Assembly: GCA_003999685.1 (NCBI GenBank)
Contig: CP021230.1
Location: 744,001-808,000, forward strand
From: Taiwanofungus camphoratus
Lineage: Eukaryota > Basidiomycota > Agaricomycetes > Polyporales > Taiwanofungaceae
Direction: 5' to 3'
Length of the DNA stretch: 64,000 bases
A program made the translations under genes and the position numbers. Positions within the stretch are counted from its first letter, which is position 1, and every line of letters starts with the position of its first letter. Positions 20,881 through 33,190 of this stretch are shown here, in pieces. A model generated the notes under the pieces. That model searched no databases, was not told the origin of the DNA, and saw nothing but the letters and a program-made list of their open reading frames with translations.

Positions 20881-21424
20881 TGATACAATTTCTTTTCTCT
20901 CATATCTTATCAGTCAGACCTCAGATCAGTCCTATGACTTTTTGCTTCTAGGATGGGCCTCAGGTAGGTCCAGTGCCTTTGCACAGTCCAGTTACTCATG
21001 ACTGCTTACTGTATAGGCCCCAGATAGGCCCCACTTACTCATAGACACTGACTTATATCAGCCCCTGCTCACACATTCTGTTTTACACATACATATTGCT
21101 AATACGACCTGATGACTTATATCGCCTTACTTACGCTTACTCATGCTGCTTCTTAGATCACATGCCATGGTCTGTGCGCAGAGTAGAATACATATATAAG
21201 GCCCTGTACTTTGTAGATCGGACCTTAAGTTCGATCTGGTTACCAGGATTCTAGCAATCCAATACTTGTATCCTACAATCTCTCGCTTTGTACCTGAGTA
21301 CTCGCTCAACTCTTATCGACTTTGCCTGGGAGGACACTAGCTTGTTCTTAAGTCCTCGCTACTATCTCTTGTAGTCAGACCCTCACATTTGAGGCTTCAC
21401 GGTCATTGATACCAGCTTGTATCA
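20881..21424 (+). mobile_element. Solo family A LTR (544 bp)
   Basis: Same 8-bp inverted ends, with the perfect duplication CTTAC (20876-20880 and 21425-21429). It has more transitions than the copy at 19683, so it is older. Confidence 0.95.
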
Positions 21425-23428
21425 CTTACTATAAACATGATAGTCGAAATGTGTCTGCTTGGCTGAAATTTTGCCAGGCAACATTACAACAGCCATTTTT
21501 GTTTCGCTTGGATGATTCAGATCCTGCAAGTGACAGACAACTGGCATCTCTGCAGTTGCAACTCACTTGATGATGGTAAATGCCTGTCAGATGGTGAGTA
21601 TGGAGAGCTATTGAAAGGAAACAGATGACAATCATTCATTGGATATCTTGACAATGAATCTTCTGTGCATTGAGAATATACTTAATTACATGGTCAAATG
21701 ATGTTATTCCATTGCAAGAGCACCTGAAGTCAACACAAGTTGCTGAATTTGGCAAAAAAAGTGAGGATTGCAAGTGAGCAAGAACTTGACAGACAGCAAG
21801 TCATAGTTATTGTACTGAAAGCTCTAATCTGAATCATCTATGTATCTTGCACTCTTTCTGACCTGCATCCACTTCTTTACTGATTGCGCATCACATTGTC
21901 CCATCTCATACTGCACCTCCAAGTCCAAGTCTCTACCTCACTTGCCAGTACTCTAAGAACCTGTATCAGCTTGATTTCCTCCTGACCTCCACATCCTAAG
22001 CTTCATCTGCTCCTTGTCCGAGTCACTTATGATCTTCTGGCTTTTTGGTCCTGTCTTAACTGCTCATCTCAGCCCAATCATCTCACCATGTCTGATTTGT
22101 GCCTTTTTAATGTCAGATTGCTTTCAATGACGACTTGAAGTGCATTGCCTCTTCTCCTCCTTCATTGCAGCCTTTCTTATCAGATGTTCACTCTCTTGCT
22201 CACAAAACTCTTCTTCTGTCAGCTTCTGAAGTCAAAGAACATGACTTTCCCAGAGGTCAAGCAGTTCCTGGAGTGCATGAAGGCTACCTGTGTTGCTGAG
22301 GTTGGAGTGTGGGATATGATCAGGCCATCCTTCCAATGTAATATGATAGTTGTGAATGTTGTGCCAGTCATCGGAATAGCATAGCTTTGCATGTGGATTC
22401 TGTGTGATCTCTCCTGTTGAATTGTCTGAATTGAGGTAAAGAAGCAAGGAAATTGAAGTGGGCTCACAAAGGGCCTCCTGCATGAGATGACAAAGGTGTT
22501 TCTTGCACTGTGTCTTGTGACCTTGATATAACTCATCGGGAAGAGGGGTGACTGACAACACCATGACTGCAGCAACTGCTGCAATGCTTCTGAGCCCAAA
22601 GATACAACAGCACACCAATGGGTATCAAAATAATCATTCTGTGAAAGAGGCTGACTGGTAGGACACCGGCAAAGGGATATTCTCATAAGCTGAGATGACT
22701 CAACAGTGCTTGGAGCTGTCAGCCTTCCTGGTCAGCTGAATAATAAAACAGTTGTCTTGATGTTTTTACAAGCTCCCACCAGTTGAAATGCTTCATGCAG
22801 ATGAATTGTTTCACAATTAATTTAGTCGATACAGCTGTCCTACGTGACACTGGCAGGTATCTGGTCCATCACTGCAGACTTGCCATGCACACAAATGACA
22901 GACAGCAGTGTTTCCATCTGCTTTCTACATGATACAATGCTGGGGCTACTGAACTGTAACTACACACAAAGCAGCAGACGATTGTGCAATGCACACAATT
23001 CATTTGCGCAAATTCATTGTGCCAGCCAATCATTCCACGCTCACATACATTGCCACTCACTAGCACAGCTGGGTGTTTTTCAACGTGGAAGCTTCATGGT
23101 ACCAGTTCAGGGTGAAACACGTTGTGTTGGGTTGGCAAATGGAATCAGGTTGTTGTTTGGACAAAGTAGTTCTGACTCACCTTTGTGTGATGGAAGGGCT
23201 GAAATAGGTCAGCAGCCCATGGACAATAGCTGACAGGGTATAAGTACTGGAGGATGAGGTTAAGCTCACTATTGACCTCCCACTCCCAATCCTTACTTAT
23301 CTGACATGTCTCCTGATTTCCTATATTGTGTATGCTATGCCTTTATCTGCTTCCAATGTTGAACGGTCTGTAAGGTAATCAAACAATGGAGGTGATCACC
23401 ATGCTAGATCATCTCCACCGTTGAGGGG
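21425..23428. other. Anonymous AT-richer DNA with one weak gene relic
   Basis: No intact gene is visible. On the minus strand near 22232-22618 a frame contains GEITQNPHAKLCYSDDWHNI, HITLEGWPDHIP and LHALQELLDLWESHV. This resembles a short module (x-EGWP-x then a leucine/tryptophan helix) that I recall from many agaricomycete hypothetical proteins. It may be the decayed end of such a gene; evidence is weak. The rest shows no repeats or RNA genes that I can recognise. Confidence 0.3.
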
Positions 23429-23727
23429 TGTCATTGAAGAGTGTTGTGTGAGAAGAGAAGCTACATTACCACTGGAGCACCCATGCAAGCTTTTATAGCT
23501 GTTCAGGGCTCCACTTGGCAAATATTCAAGTAGGTACAGGATTTCTTAGTAACCATATATTCAGCTTTCATGCTCAAGAGTGCAATGGTTGGTTGCTTTT
23601 TTGAGCTCCAGCTGATTACTCCTTCTGCTAGTAAAAATACATACACTGAGACAAAACAGCGGTCAGAGATGTTTTGTCCTCAGTCAGCATCACTGAATCC
23701 AATAAGATCATGATTATGTAAGCCATA

Positions 23728-25335
23728 CAGTGACTCACAAAACTATTGCAATGTTTGTCACTTTCTGACTGTTTGGTCTATATCTCAGCCACCAGATATG
23801 CGATAGCTTCAAATGTTGAACCATTAGAAAGCTCTGCATCATGGCTTTCCAACGTGATATCTATTATAAAAAATGGACAAGTATATGTGAAGTTATCTAT
23901 CATTCTTTTAGAAAGTTTATTGCAACAGTTTTGTTGCTAGCATAATATGGAATAGAAAATACAAATGATTAGTACTTAGTATATCCTTCTTTTGCCTTTA
24001 TCACAGCCTCTACTCTTCTAGGCATACTTTCTATCAAATTTTGACACACAAAAGCATCAATTGCATCCCATTCCTTCTCCAAAGTTCTAAAATCCCACTT
24101 GAAGGCTTTTCATACCCTGCAAGCCTTGTTTTCAAGTATTGCCAAAAGTGCTCAATAGGATTGAGGTCAGGAGACTGAGCTGGCCATACCATAACATTAA
24201 AATCATGGTCCTGAAACCACCTTTTAGCCTTTTTGCTAGTGTGCTTGAGGTCATTATCTTGCTGGAAGATGACATCTTGAGGGATTAGACCATAGTAATC
24301 AAGTGATTCTTGAAATTCATCCTCCAAGATGCTGACATAGAGGTCTGTATCCATCCTTCCATCAATCTTGCATGTCAATCCAACTCCTTCCCAAGTCATA
24401 CAGCCCCATACCATGACACTTCCTCCACCAAACTTGACTGTTCCCTCCATCAGCCTGGCACTAAGACCCTCTCCTGGCTTTTTTCATGCCCATTTTCTTC
24501 CATCTGACTCCAGGCAATTGATTTTGGTCTCATTAGACCATATAACCTTCTTCCAATCATCCACAGTCCAGTGCTGATAACTCACAGCAAAGTCCAACCT
24601 CTCCTTCTGCTAATGCTTTGATAGTAGTGGTCATTTTTTCTTCACCACAGCCTTCATACCTGTTTTTTTCAAAGAACAATGAATGGTCTGTGGGGATATG
24701 AGTGTGTTCTTAATATCCTAAAGTATTTTAGACACTTGAACAGCACTTTCAGCCTTTCCAGTGCTAATTAAGCGAATAGCATGATGAATATCAGTGGGGG
24801 AAAGCTTGGCTGGATGGCCATCAGAGGACTTGAGAAGGGTAGGACAAAGTTTAGAGCGTATCCTGGTGATAATACTATAATGTACACCAGTAGAGCTGGA
24901 TATTTGATGAGCAGATTGACCTAAATCAAGCAGAGAAAGAATTTGATTGGTAATGTCTGTAGAGAGAGATTTTATAATGATGAAAGTGTGGTTCAATTTG
25001 ATATTATTGCTTGTTTGTGCTATGTTGAACTTCTCTTAATGTCACATGACTTGCATAAAAAGATTCAAACCCAGCAAGCATGATGTCCTGCCACTGTCTA
25101 CCAATATTTGATCTGCAAAATGTCAGCAACAAAACTGTTGTAATGAACTTTCTGAAAGAATGATAGATGACTTCACATATACTTGTCCATTTTTTATGAT
25201 AGATATCACATTGGAAAGCCATGATGCAGGGCTTTCTAATGGTCTAACATTTGAAGCTATCACATATCTGGTTGCTGAGATATAGGTCAAACAGTCAGAA
25301 AGTGACAAACATTGCAACGGTTTTGTGAGTCACTA
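23728..25335 (-). mobile_element. Tc1/mariner-type DNA transposon (1.6 kb) with about 210-bp terminal inverted repeats
   Basis: Terminal inverted repeats begin CAGTGACTCACAAAAC (one change at the right end) and extend about 210 bp (23728-23938 and about 25125-25335). The target is a TA dinucleotide, duplicated at 23726-23727 and 25336-25337. The flanking copia sequence (GCCATAAGTGATCC) is intact in copia copy 2, which shows the empty site. The transposase lies between on the minus strand. The element is decayed and probably immobile. Confidence 0.95.
23969..24996 (-). pseudogene. Tc1-family transposase (DD34E), frameshifted
   Basis: The N-terminal half (24718-24996) shows a helix-turn-helix region (LSLLDLGQSAHQISSSTG). 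The catalytic half (24034-24450) has MVWGCMTWEGVG, the second catalytic aspartate in VIFQQDND, and WPAQSPDLNPIEHFW. There are 34 residues between that aspartate and the glutamate of NPIE, diagnostic of Tc1-type DD34E enzymes. The frame is shifted near 24630, 24510 and 24075, and resumes to end PRRVEAVIKAK then GYTKY before a TAA at 23969-23971. It would cut and paste the element at TA sites when whole. Inactive as it stands. Confidence 0.9.
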
Positions 25336-25681
25336 TAAGTGATCCTGAAATTCATTGTCCCTTTGAGATATCTGAGTATGTGCTTGACGGCGGTCCAGTA
25401 CGTGCTCATGAGATTATTGCTAAATTGGGAAAGTGCTTGAACAGCATACACAATATCCAGCCGTGTGCCTACAGCTGCATACATTAGCGATCCTATGACA
25501 ACTTGATATAGGATGTTGGCCATGATGCTCGTATTGTGGTCTGGACCAGCAGGCTCTAATTTTACATAGAGATCCATTGGTATATGGACTGAATTGCTGG
25601 TCATTATTCTAAAATGGTTGATAATTTGCCTTATATAAGCAGATTGTGAGAGCGTTATAGTACCAGCTGCTCAGTTCCTTG

Positions 25682-26182
25682 TGTTACCGAGGGGTTCACC
25701 CTGATAATGCTGCAGAAGCTTAGCATGGTGTGCAGTGAGGGGTCAAGGAGGAACAGCAGTGATGATGAGTCACGATCCTCAGTAGTCTTCAACTACAAGC
25801 CCTATGTAGTCACAATAGTCTTTACGGGCTTCTTGTGAGTGCAAGAAGATGTGTAAAGAAAAGTGTATATTGGTACTAATGCATAGTACACTTCGGAAGG
25901 GATGAACAAAGAGAATACAACTGAGGAAACCTTTAGCAGAGGGTCCTCTCTTATACTGCTACCGCTGACCCCCAGATATAGCTAGGCAGTCCCCCAGAGA
26001 CAGCGTAAGGTGTGAAGAGTCAGCAGCCTGAAAGTATATAACTACCATGGTATAAGTGGGAACAGTCAGCTCATCAGTCAGTCTGGGTGTATAATATGTG
26101 GAAAGGATGCCACACGTCCATGGTGTGATGAACAAAGGAAAAGAAAAAATGATTAAGTCCCTAGTCCTACCCATTGGTAACA
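25682..26182 (-). mobile_element. Solo family D LTR (501 bp)
   Basis: Ends TGTTACC/GGTAACA form a 7-bp inverted pair. Perfect duplication CCTTG (25677-25681 and 26183-26187). Without it the copia sequence reads as in copia copy 2 around 52262-52272. The other family D LTR is at 58721-59221. Confidence 0.95.
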
Positions 26183-28011
26183 CCTTGTGACTTTAATACT
26201 GACAAATTTCCACATCTCACCTAGATCAGTTACCTCGAAGTGTGATTGAATCTTGATTTTGATACGTGTGATAGCTTGTAGGTTAGGTGCAATTAGACCC
26301 ATATCATCCACATGGACAATAATAATGGTAGGTCCTTTTTCATCATCTCAGACAAATATACATATGTCCGCATTTAGATGATAAAAATTCAGTTTGCTAA
26401 ATGTTTCAATTAATTTCCTGTGCCAAACTCGTTCAGCTTGTTTGAGTCCATATAGTGCCTTATGCACACATTTCCAGTTCCATCTTCATATCCAGGAGGT
26501 TGGGCCATATAGATTTCTTCATCCAGTTTCCTGTTAAGATAAGCTCCCACAACATCTATCTGATGTAATTCCCATCTTTTTAATGCTGCTAGGGCAACAA
26601 GTGCCCAGAATGACTCCAGCCACATGACCAATGCATAGGTCTTGACAAAACCTTGGCCTGAAATCTGTGAGAACCCTTGAGCCACAAGTCACACTTTGCG
26701 CTTAGTAATATTTCCTTTTTCATTGTATTTATAAGCAAAAACCCATCTGCACCCTACAGGCTTCCTTTCTGATGGCAATTCTGTGAACAAGTATGTGCCA
26801 AGCCTGCCAAGCTGACTAATCTCTTGGTCCATGGCTGCCTTCCATTTTGGCCAGTCTGGATAGGTGCATACATCATTTAGTGTGTGCAGGGGGTTATCAC
26901 TGCCTTCAGTAGCTCCTAGATAGACAATTTCATTAAAATTGATTTTCTGTGTCTTCATTGGGTCGTTCATTTGTGCATAATCCTTGCACGACACACTTGC
27001 AAGTTGACTTGACTGTCTTGTCAAAGTTGGAATTGGGATACCTGATTTGGCCAACCTGCATGATTTGGGTGGCTGCTGTGGCTGTGGCTGCTTCATGGGC
27101 TTGCTTGCTGTACTCTGCTCCCCCTCAAGCTGAGGAGTGGCTGCAGACATTTCCAGCATCATTTCTGCAGGTTCCTCCTGTGGTGGTGGCTGCTGCCATG
27201 AAAATATAACATTGCAAGATATTAAGATTTGATGTAGTCCTGCATTGTAGTAGTGCCATGCCTTGCTATTTTCAGAAAGTTCAATAAAAATAGCATGATC
27301 AGATTTGATGTCTAGCTTGTTCTGCTTGCTGTTTAGTTTTAAAACCCAATATGTGATTCCAAATTCTTGTAGATCTTGCAGATCAGGCTTCTTCCTCCAG
27401 AAGGCTTCATATGGTGTTTGTCCTCCAAATGCTCAGGTTGGGAATTGGTTCTTTAGATAGCATGCATAAGCTACTGCTTCTGTTCATAGAAATTTAGATA
27501 AATTATACTGAATAAGCATGGCACGTGCATGCTCAACAAGCATGCAGTTGATTCACTCTGCAATGCCATTTTGGACCGAGAAGGTGTCGTGGTTTCAAGT
27601 GTGAGGCCTTCCTTATTTAGGAATTTCCTGAATTGGCCCTCTGCATATTCTTTTGCATTGTCAACATATAGCCTTTTAATTTTCTTGTTTGTTTGTGTTT
27701 CGATAAAAGCCTTAAATAGTTTGAATTTATCTAAGGCTCCATCTCTGGACTTGAGAAAATATATTTGTGTACAATACATGGCTGCATCCATAAAAGAGAT
27801 GAAGTAAAGGCTTCGATCTATAGCCTTGATGTGTGCAGGTCCCCAAATGTCAGATACAATCAAATCTCTGATCTCCTGGTAGATTGTCGGTGATTCTTGA
27901 GAGAATGGGCACTGTGCGTGCTTGGGTTGGATACAGGCTGTACACTTGAAGTCTGGACTGTTTATGTCATTGACTTCCATCCCAGTAACAGCACCGAAAT
28001 CATGTATTTTC

Positions 28012-28565
28012 TGATACAAGCTGGTATCAACGACCGGAAGGCCTTGAACGTGAGGACCTGACTACAAGAGAGAGTAGTGAGGCTTTATGGACACTGCATA
28101 TGTCCTCCTGGGCGAAGTCGATAGAGTCGAGCGAGTACTCAGGTACGAAGCGAGAGGTCGCAAGATACGAGTATAAGATTGCTAGTGGTAACTAGCTACT
28201 TGGTAACCAGATCGAACTTAAGGTCCGACCTACAAAGTACAGGACCTTATATATGTATTCTACCCTGCGCACGGACCATGGCATGTGGTCTAAGAATCAG
28301 CATGAGTAAGCGTAAGTAAGGCGATATGAGTCATCGGGCCATATTAGCAATCAGTAGGCGTAAGACGGAATGTGTAAGCGGGGCCCAATATGAGTCAGTG
28401 TCTATGAGTAACCGGGGCCCATCCAGGGCCCGTACCGTAAGCAGCGATGAGTCAAGATGCTGCGCGAAGAAGCTGGGCCTACCCGAGGCCTGTCCTAGAA
28501 GCAAAGGGTCATGGGACCGTTCTGAGGTCCGACCAATAAAATATGCAATAAAAGAAATTGTATCA
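28012..28565 (-). mobile_element. Solo family A LTR (554 bp), reverse orientation
   Basis: Reverse-orientation family A LTR with the 8-bp inverted ends and the perfect duplication TTTTC (28007-28011 and 28566-28570). It sits between the pre-integrase and integrase parts of copia copy 1. CpG content is high compared with its copia surroundings, so it is a later arrival. Confidence 0.95.
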
Positions 28566-30009
28566 TTTTCCTAAGCTGGCACTTATTCAAGAGCGTAGTG
28601 CCACTCATACCAGGTGCATCCCTTGCAGACTGCATTTGCTATATTTGGACCAGCTGTCACATTCATCTGATATAGCCTCTCAACTTTTTTTCCTTGTCCG
28701 ATAATTTTGTTTTTATTCATAATGAGTAATTTATTATTTTGGCCTGTATACGAGAGGCCAGCATCTGTCAAGCGTGAAAGCGAGATCAGATTGCTTGCTA
28801 AATCAGGTGTGTGAACAACGTCTTGTAAGGTGACGCAAATGTCGTTTGTGGCCATGTGAAAAGTCAGGGGGACTGTCCCATGCCCTAAGGCAGAACAGAT
28901 ACTGGCACCCTTTACTTGCATGCCCGGAGTTTCCCAGTAAGTCAAAAACAGCATGCAGTCATTGCAGATATGGGATTGGGTGCTGCAGTCTCTTAGCCAT
29001 TGGCCTTATTCACTTATATAAGTGAAATCACTGTCTTTCGTGTGGAATTTATACTCATCTTGTGAGTCTTGAGCTTCATTTGCCTGAGTTGTGCCACCTT
29101 TATTTCTATTTTTGGCTGAGTTGCTCAATTTGAAAGGTGCACAACACTCTGACTTATGGTGCCCCTCCTTCTCACAGTTGTGGCAAGTAATGCTGGAGCA
29201 GATTTTCAATTTTCAATTTCCACTTTTGTCATTTTTGGCAACTAGTGCTGTATCCTGGCTGGATTCAGTGCGAGAACGGTGGTGCATGTCTTCTTGAAGT
29301 ATGCATGTGATAATACTCCAAGAATTTAGCACGCTTGTGTCCAAACTGGATATAAACAAGTCCCAAGAGTCTGAGAGCGTAATAAGTAGCATCATTGCAA
29401 AATCTGCATCCTCAATGCAGTTTCTGAGTGCGATTAATTGCTCTTGGTATCCTCAAAGGGTCTGGACTTGTTCTTTCATGTCCATGCCTTCTTCAATTAC
29501 ATAACAATAAAATTTCCTTCTTAGTAATACTACAGCAATAGGCCCCTCAACCTTGAATACAGCCTTAAGGAAGTCCCAGGCCACTTTAAATGTTGTAGCT
29601 AAGATGATGTAATTCATCATCAGTCTAGTGACCCATAACTGAATAGCCATAAGCGCTTGGCAGTCCTTCTTATTAAACTCAATTGCATTGAGGCTTGTCC
29701 ACATGGTGTTGCTGCTTATGTATTTCCATAGATCAAGGTCTGTGAGAATGTCCTCCATTTGGACTCTCCAGTAAGTATAGTTCTCTGCTCCCTTAAGCAG
29801 TTCAATATGGTAGGTCCCTGTTCCTATATTCTCCATCGCCATCCTGGCATGCTAGTGCAATCACAACTCAATACGATGGAACAGTCAGTATATTCTTTGC
29901 TAGAGGTAGTACTCTAGCGTGGGAATACAGCACAGGCTAACTGCCCAAAACAACAGTAAGTTCGAGATAGGCTGAGCGACCAGTTATTCACCCACCAGGG
30001 CTCATAATC

Positions 30010-30179
30010 TGTCATTAGAGAGCATTGCATAAAAAGAGAAGCTATGTTACCGCCGAAGCACTTGTGCAAGCTTTTATAGCTGTTTGGGGCTTCATTTGGC
30101 AAATATTCGAGTAGGTACAGGATTTTTTAGTAAGTAGACTACTTTCTATAGTAATGTATTCATAATTGTCTCCACAACA
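30010..30179 (-). repeat. 5' LTR of copia copy 1 (170 bp)
   Basis: On the minus strand it starts TGTTGTGGAGACAATTATG and ends CTCTCTAATGACA. The adjacent primer site (29996-30009) reads GATTATGAGCCCTG on the minus strand, one base off the copy 2 site. Confidence 0.85.
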
Positions 30180-30390
30180 AGGGTGCTGTCAGGTTCATCA
30201 GCAACAATCTTGGCTTTTTTTTTTTTTTTGGATTCACTGGGTTTATACTCTGTACAATGTAGATACATGCAGAGTTTGGGATAGAAAGTAGGCTCTACAC
30301 CCCCATGAGTGGTGCACCATTAACAATCAGTGCCCACGTTACGTGATGTGGGCAGGAAATCCACACGCTCAGAAAGGTTGCCCGGCTCGG

Positions 30391-33190
30391 TGATGAGTTC
30401 TGTAGCCTTCTGGGCCTCGAATCGTGATTTTAGAAGCTTTCTAATCCTCTAACCGACCATCCTATTGACTCTTTTACAGCCTACAACAGGTGGGATAGGT
30501 TCCTATAATATTCCTAATGCCTCCTTTCTTTCCTAAACCCTTCTAACACCCTACGAAGTCCTGCGAAGTCACACGAGGTGCTACGAGGTTTTGAACGCTA
30601 GCCACGAAGTTCCTAACTCCTGCTAAGTCCACTATCGGATACTGCTGGCCCTCCCATACTGTTCTATTGAATCTAGGTCTCGGCTACTATGTCACTCATT
30701 CCAGGCTTAGCTAAGAAGTCTTAGCTCAGTCTCTCCTAGCTCTTGTGATTGCAGCTACCTCCGACAGACTCCAAAACAGTCCGAAGTTCCAGAGGCTGGA
30801 CTTAGGAAGTCTTGCGCACCTATGGGTCTCGATCCTATGCTATAAGGTCCTCCTATGGCGCATCCATATGATCCTCCACCCATTTAGGACACCTCTTACC
30901 CCGATTAGGCCAAGTCCCGCTGCTAGAAACTTCATACGCTCTTAGCCCACTAAGATAGTTGATCATGGTGATGCACACTATAACACTCCAATCCCTACTG
31001 GGTATGACCTAGAGAAGCTGGGAGACTATAGAACTAGTTAGTGTGGAGGGGAGAGTCAGCAGCAAAGGGTTCCTGATCTCAAATGGGTCGAGAGACGTCT
31101 ACGAAGGTCTTTGATGACCTTTGACGTGTGTTGCAACTGCTTGACGTAGCTTCGATGCACTACTATGCTGTATTATACTAAGGAGAGGCTTAAACATGAG
31201 AACTTAGCTGATACGCAGCCCTTCAAATTACTGTAGAAAGTGAACTTGGGTTAGAGAGAGATGCTAGTGCAACCCTTCAATGTGACTCGAAGGCGGACGT
31301 AAAACTGAACGCAACTCTTCGACGGATGTCGAAGATGGACGAGACGCAACCCTTCAAGATACTGTAGAAGGCAGATAGTAGATGCAACTCTTCAACGTAA
31401 TCGAAGACGGAAGGACATAGTAGAACGCAGTAGGAGACTGAATCGAAGGTGCTCTTCTTGAGCTTTGCAAGATGGGGAAAAACTTCTCTGTTGTTTCCAG
31501 ACACCATACATCACGTTTATACTACTGTACTATAATGTAAGGTGCATCGGGAGTGGCATAGTATGAGCGGCATTCTAACTACTTGCGTACTACGAACTAC
31601 GGAGTGGCCTGTAGAGGGAGTGGCTACTTGTCGTCACTAGAAAGGCTGAAACAAAGGAACATACATGAAACATACTAAGACAAGACCTGGGGCCATAGCA
31701 TTATCGAGTACATCGAGTGGCGCGTCGTAGCAGATCGAGCAATATTGGAGTGGCGAGACTGGTCACGTGCGAGGACATTGAGTGGCAACTGCGTGTGGCG
31801 TATTGCGCATAGAGGGAACGATACACTGGAACATCAGACCAGAACTGGCGGAGTGGCGGTGGCATGATTCGAGGCTATCGGAGAGTTCCACGGTGGCTTT
31901 TCGGGCTGTATCAGACACATCGAGTAATGTCGAAGCCATGACTAAGGTCCTAGGGTCGAGTGAGGGCACTCTGTGGGGCCTAGAAGGGTCTGGCGCCTAT
32001 TAACGGTGCATGGCTGCTCTCAGATAGTCATCCTGCCCTCGTGAATGAACTTGGTCACCTTTCTACCATACGTAGTTCCCCTGTTTCAGTTCCTATTTAG
32101 TTTCTATCCTCCTCGTGTTCACTTCAGAGCCCATACGCTATAGTACACATTTTGGACTCGTAAGGATCACTTCGTGCAAGAATAGTTTACCTCATGCTCT
32201 CCTATTTAGTCAGAGGTAGTTTACTATGTACAAAGAGACCCCTCAGTGCATGCTTCTCCCTTTGGAATACAAGTTCCTCTATAGCTCTGATCTCAGAGGA
32301 GTGCCGTGAGTACAACCTTAGGAACGGTCCTAAGCCCCTAAGTCTCCACCCCAGCTCTGTTTCTGTTTCTTTAAACTACGTCTACGCTTGCGATATATCT
32401 ACAAACCACGTCTACACTTCTCGAACTACACACTATAATCCACAAAGTCACCGTGACTTCGCGCCCTTCAGCACCCCTTATAGCACCTATCTGGTGGGCC
32501 TCCACCTTAGTTATACCCTTAGGCTCACATTGTGTCATCCCTATGTCCTATGAATAGCCCTATAACTCTCCTATAGCCTTCATTTCAGGCTATAGTACAT
32601 CTCCCTACGCCCTCAAACTCTTCGACCTATGCCTCGAAGTCATCAGACACTTCGAAACTTTCAGCAACCTCGTTCTCCCATTTCTATTCCAAAGATTAGC
32701 TCTTTGAACCATCCAACCTCTCCTACAGGTCTCCTACGCTAGCCAAACCTTGCCCACCTCGTTCTAACAAACCTCTAAGCCTTACGCCCTTTAGCTAACT
32801 CTAGCTAAAGACTTTGCAGCAGTCTCGTACCCTCTGTCGCTTAGTTGAAACTATAGTCTATTGGCTTATTGCTTCCTAAACCCTCTACAGCCTACGAAGT
32901 CAGCTCGTGTGCTTTAGCTAAAACTTTGAAGGACTTCACAAAATTTTGAAGGACTTCACGCACTTTGGAGGGCCTCGCAAGGTCTTAGGGATTGTATAGC
33001 ACTTAGGAACAAGATCCTGTCGCGCAGGACCCTTGACCCCTTACTCCTCCACTTACAAAAACAAAACATACAGGTTTTCCGGTATCATACAGGTTGTAGC
33101 TCCTCCCCTCACATCCCCACAGTTCACACACTACCCCTTAGCCACGTTGCAGAGCACTCCCTAGGTACCAGGGTCCTCTAGATCGTATCA
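30391..33190 (+). repeat. Family E long LTR, copy 2 (about 1.77 kb), split by a solo family B LTR
   Basis: Starts TGATGAGTTC and ends GATCGTATCA, TGAT/ATCA ends like other LTRs here. Flanks TCGG (30387-30390) and TTGG (33191-33194) fit a 4-bp duplication with one C-to-T change. The first kilobase matches copy 1 (16620-17608). Its 3' part shares GATCCTGT...CCCCTTACTCCTC text with family F at 57880-57915, so E and F are probably related. No gag-pol is attached, so it looks like a solo LTR. A 15-base T run lies just upstream near 30216. Confidence 0.75.
30969..32002 (-). mobile_element. Solo family B LTR (1034 bp), reverse orientation
   Basis: Begins TGATGCACACTATAACACTCC and ends CTGGCGCCTATTA. 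Flanks ATGG (30965-30968) and ACGG (32003-32006) fit the 4-bp duplication of family B with one change. Copy 1 of family E shows the uninterrupted site (GATCATGGTG). It is longer than the 980-bp LTRs through a block with GTAGAGGGAGTGGCTAC that is also present in the oldest copy near 4330. Confidence 0.88.

Larger units (their letters stand above)
23429..30179 (-). mobile_element. Ty1/copia element, copy 1, carrying three later insertions
   Basis: Reads right to left: 5' LTR 30010-30179, primer site 29996-30009, gag (about 29453-29842), CCHC knuckle (about 29006-29209), pre-integrase and integrase (about 27471-28954), reverse transcriptase (about 26190-27160), RNase H remnants and a partial 3' LTR (from 23429). 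Flanks AGGGG/AGGGT suggest a 5-bp target duplication with one change. Inside are a Tc1 transposon (23728), a solo D LTR (25682) and a solo A LTR (28012). Without these it is about 4.1 kb. It is a fossil with many breaks and heavy transition decay. Confidence 0.9.

Noticed and set aside
23746-23940. Paired 64-65-codon frames (MQCLSLSDCL...) as a small duplicated gene
   Set aside because: They are the two terminal inverted repeats of the Tc1 transposon.
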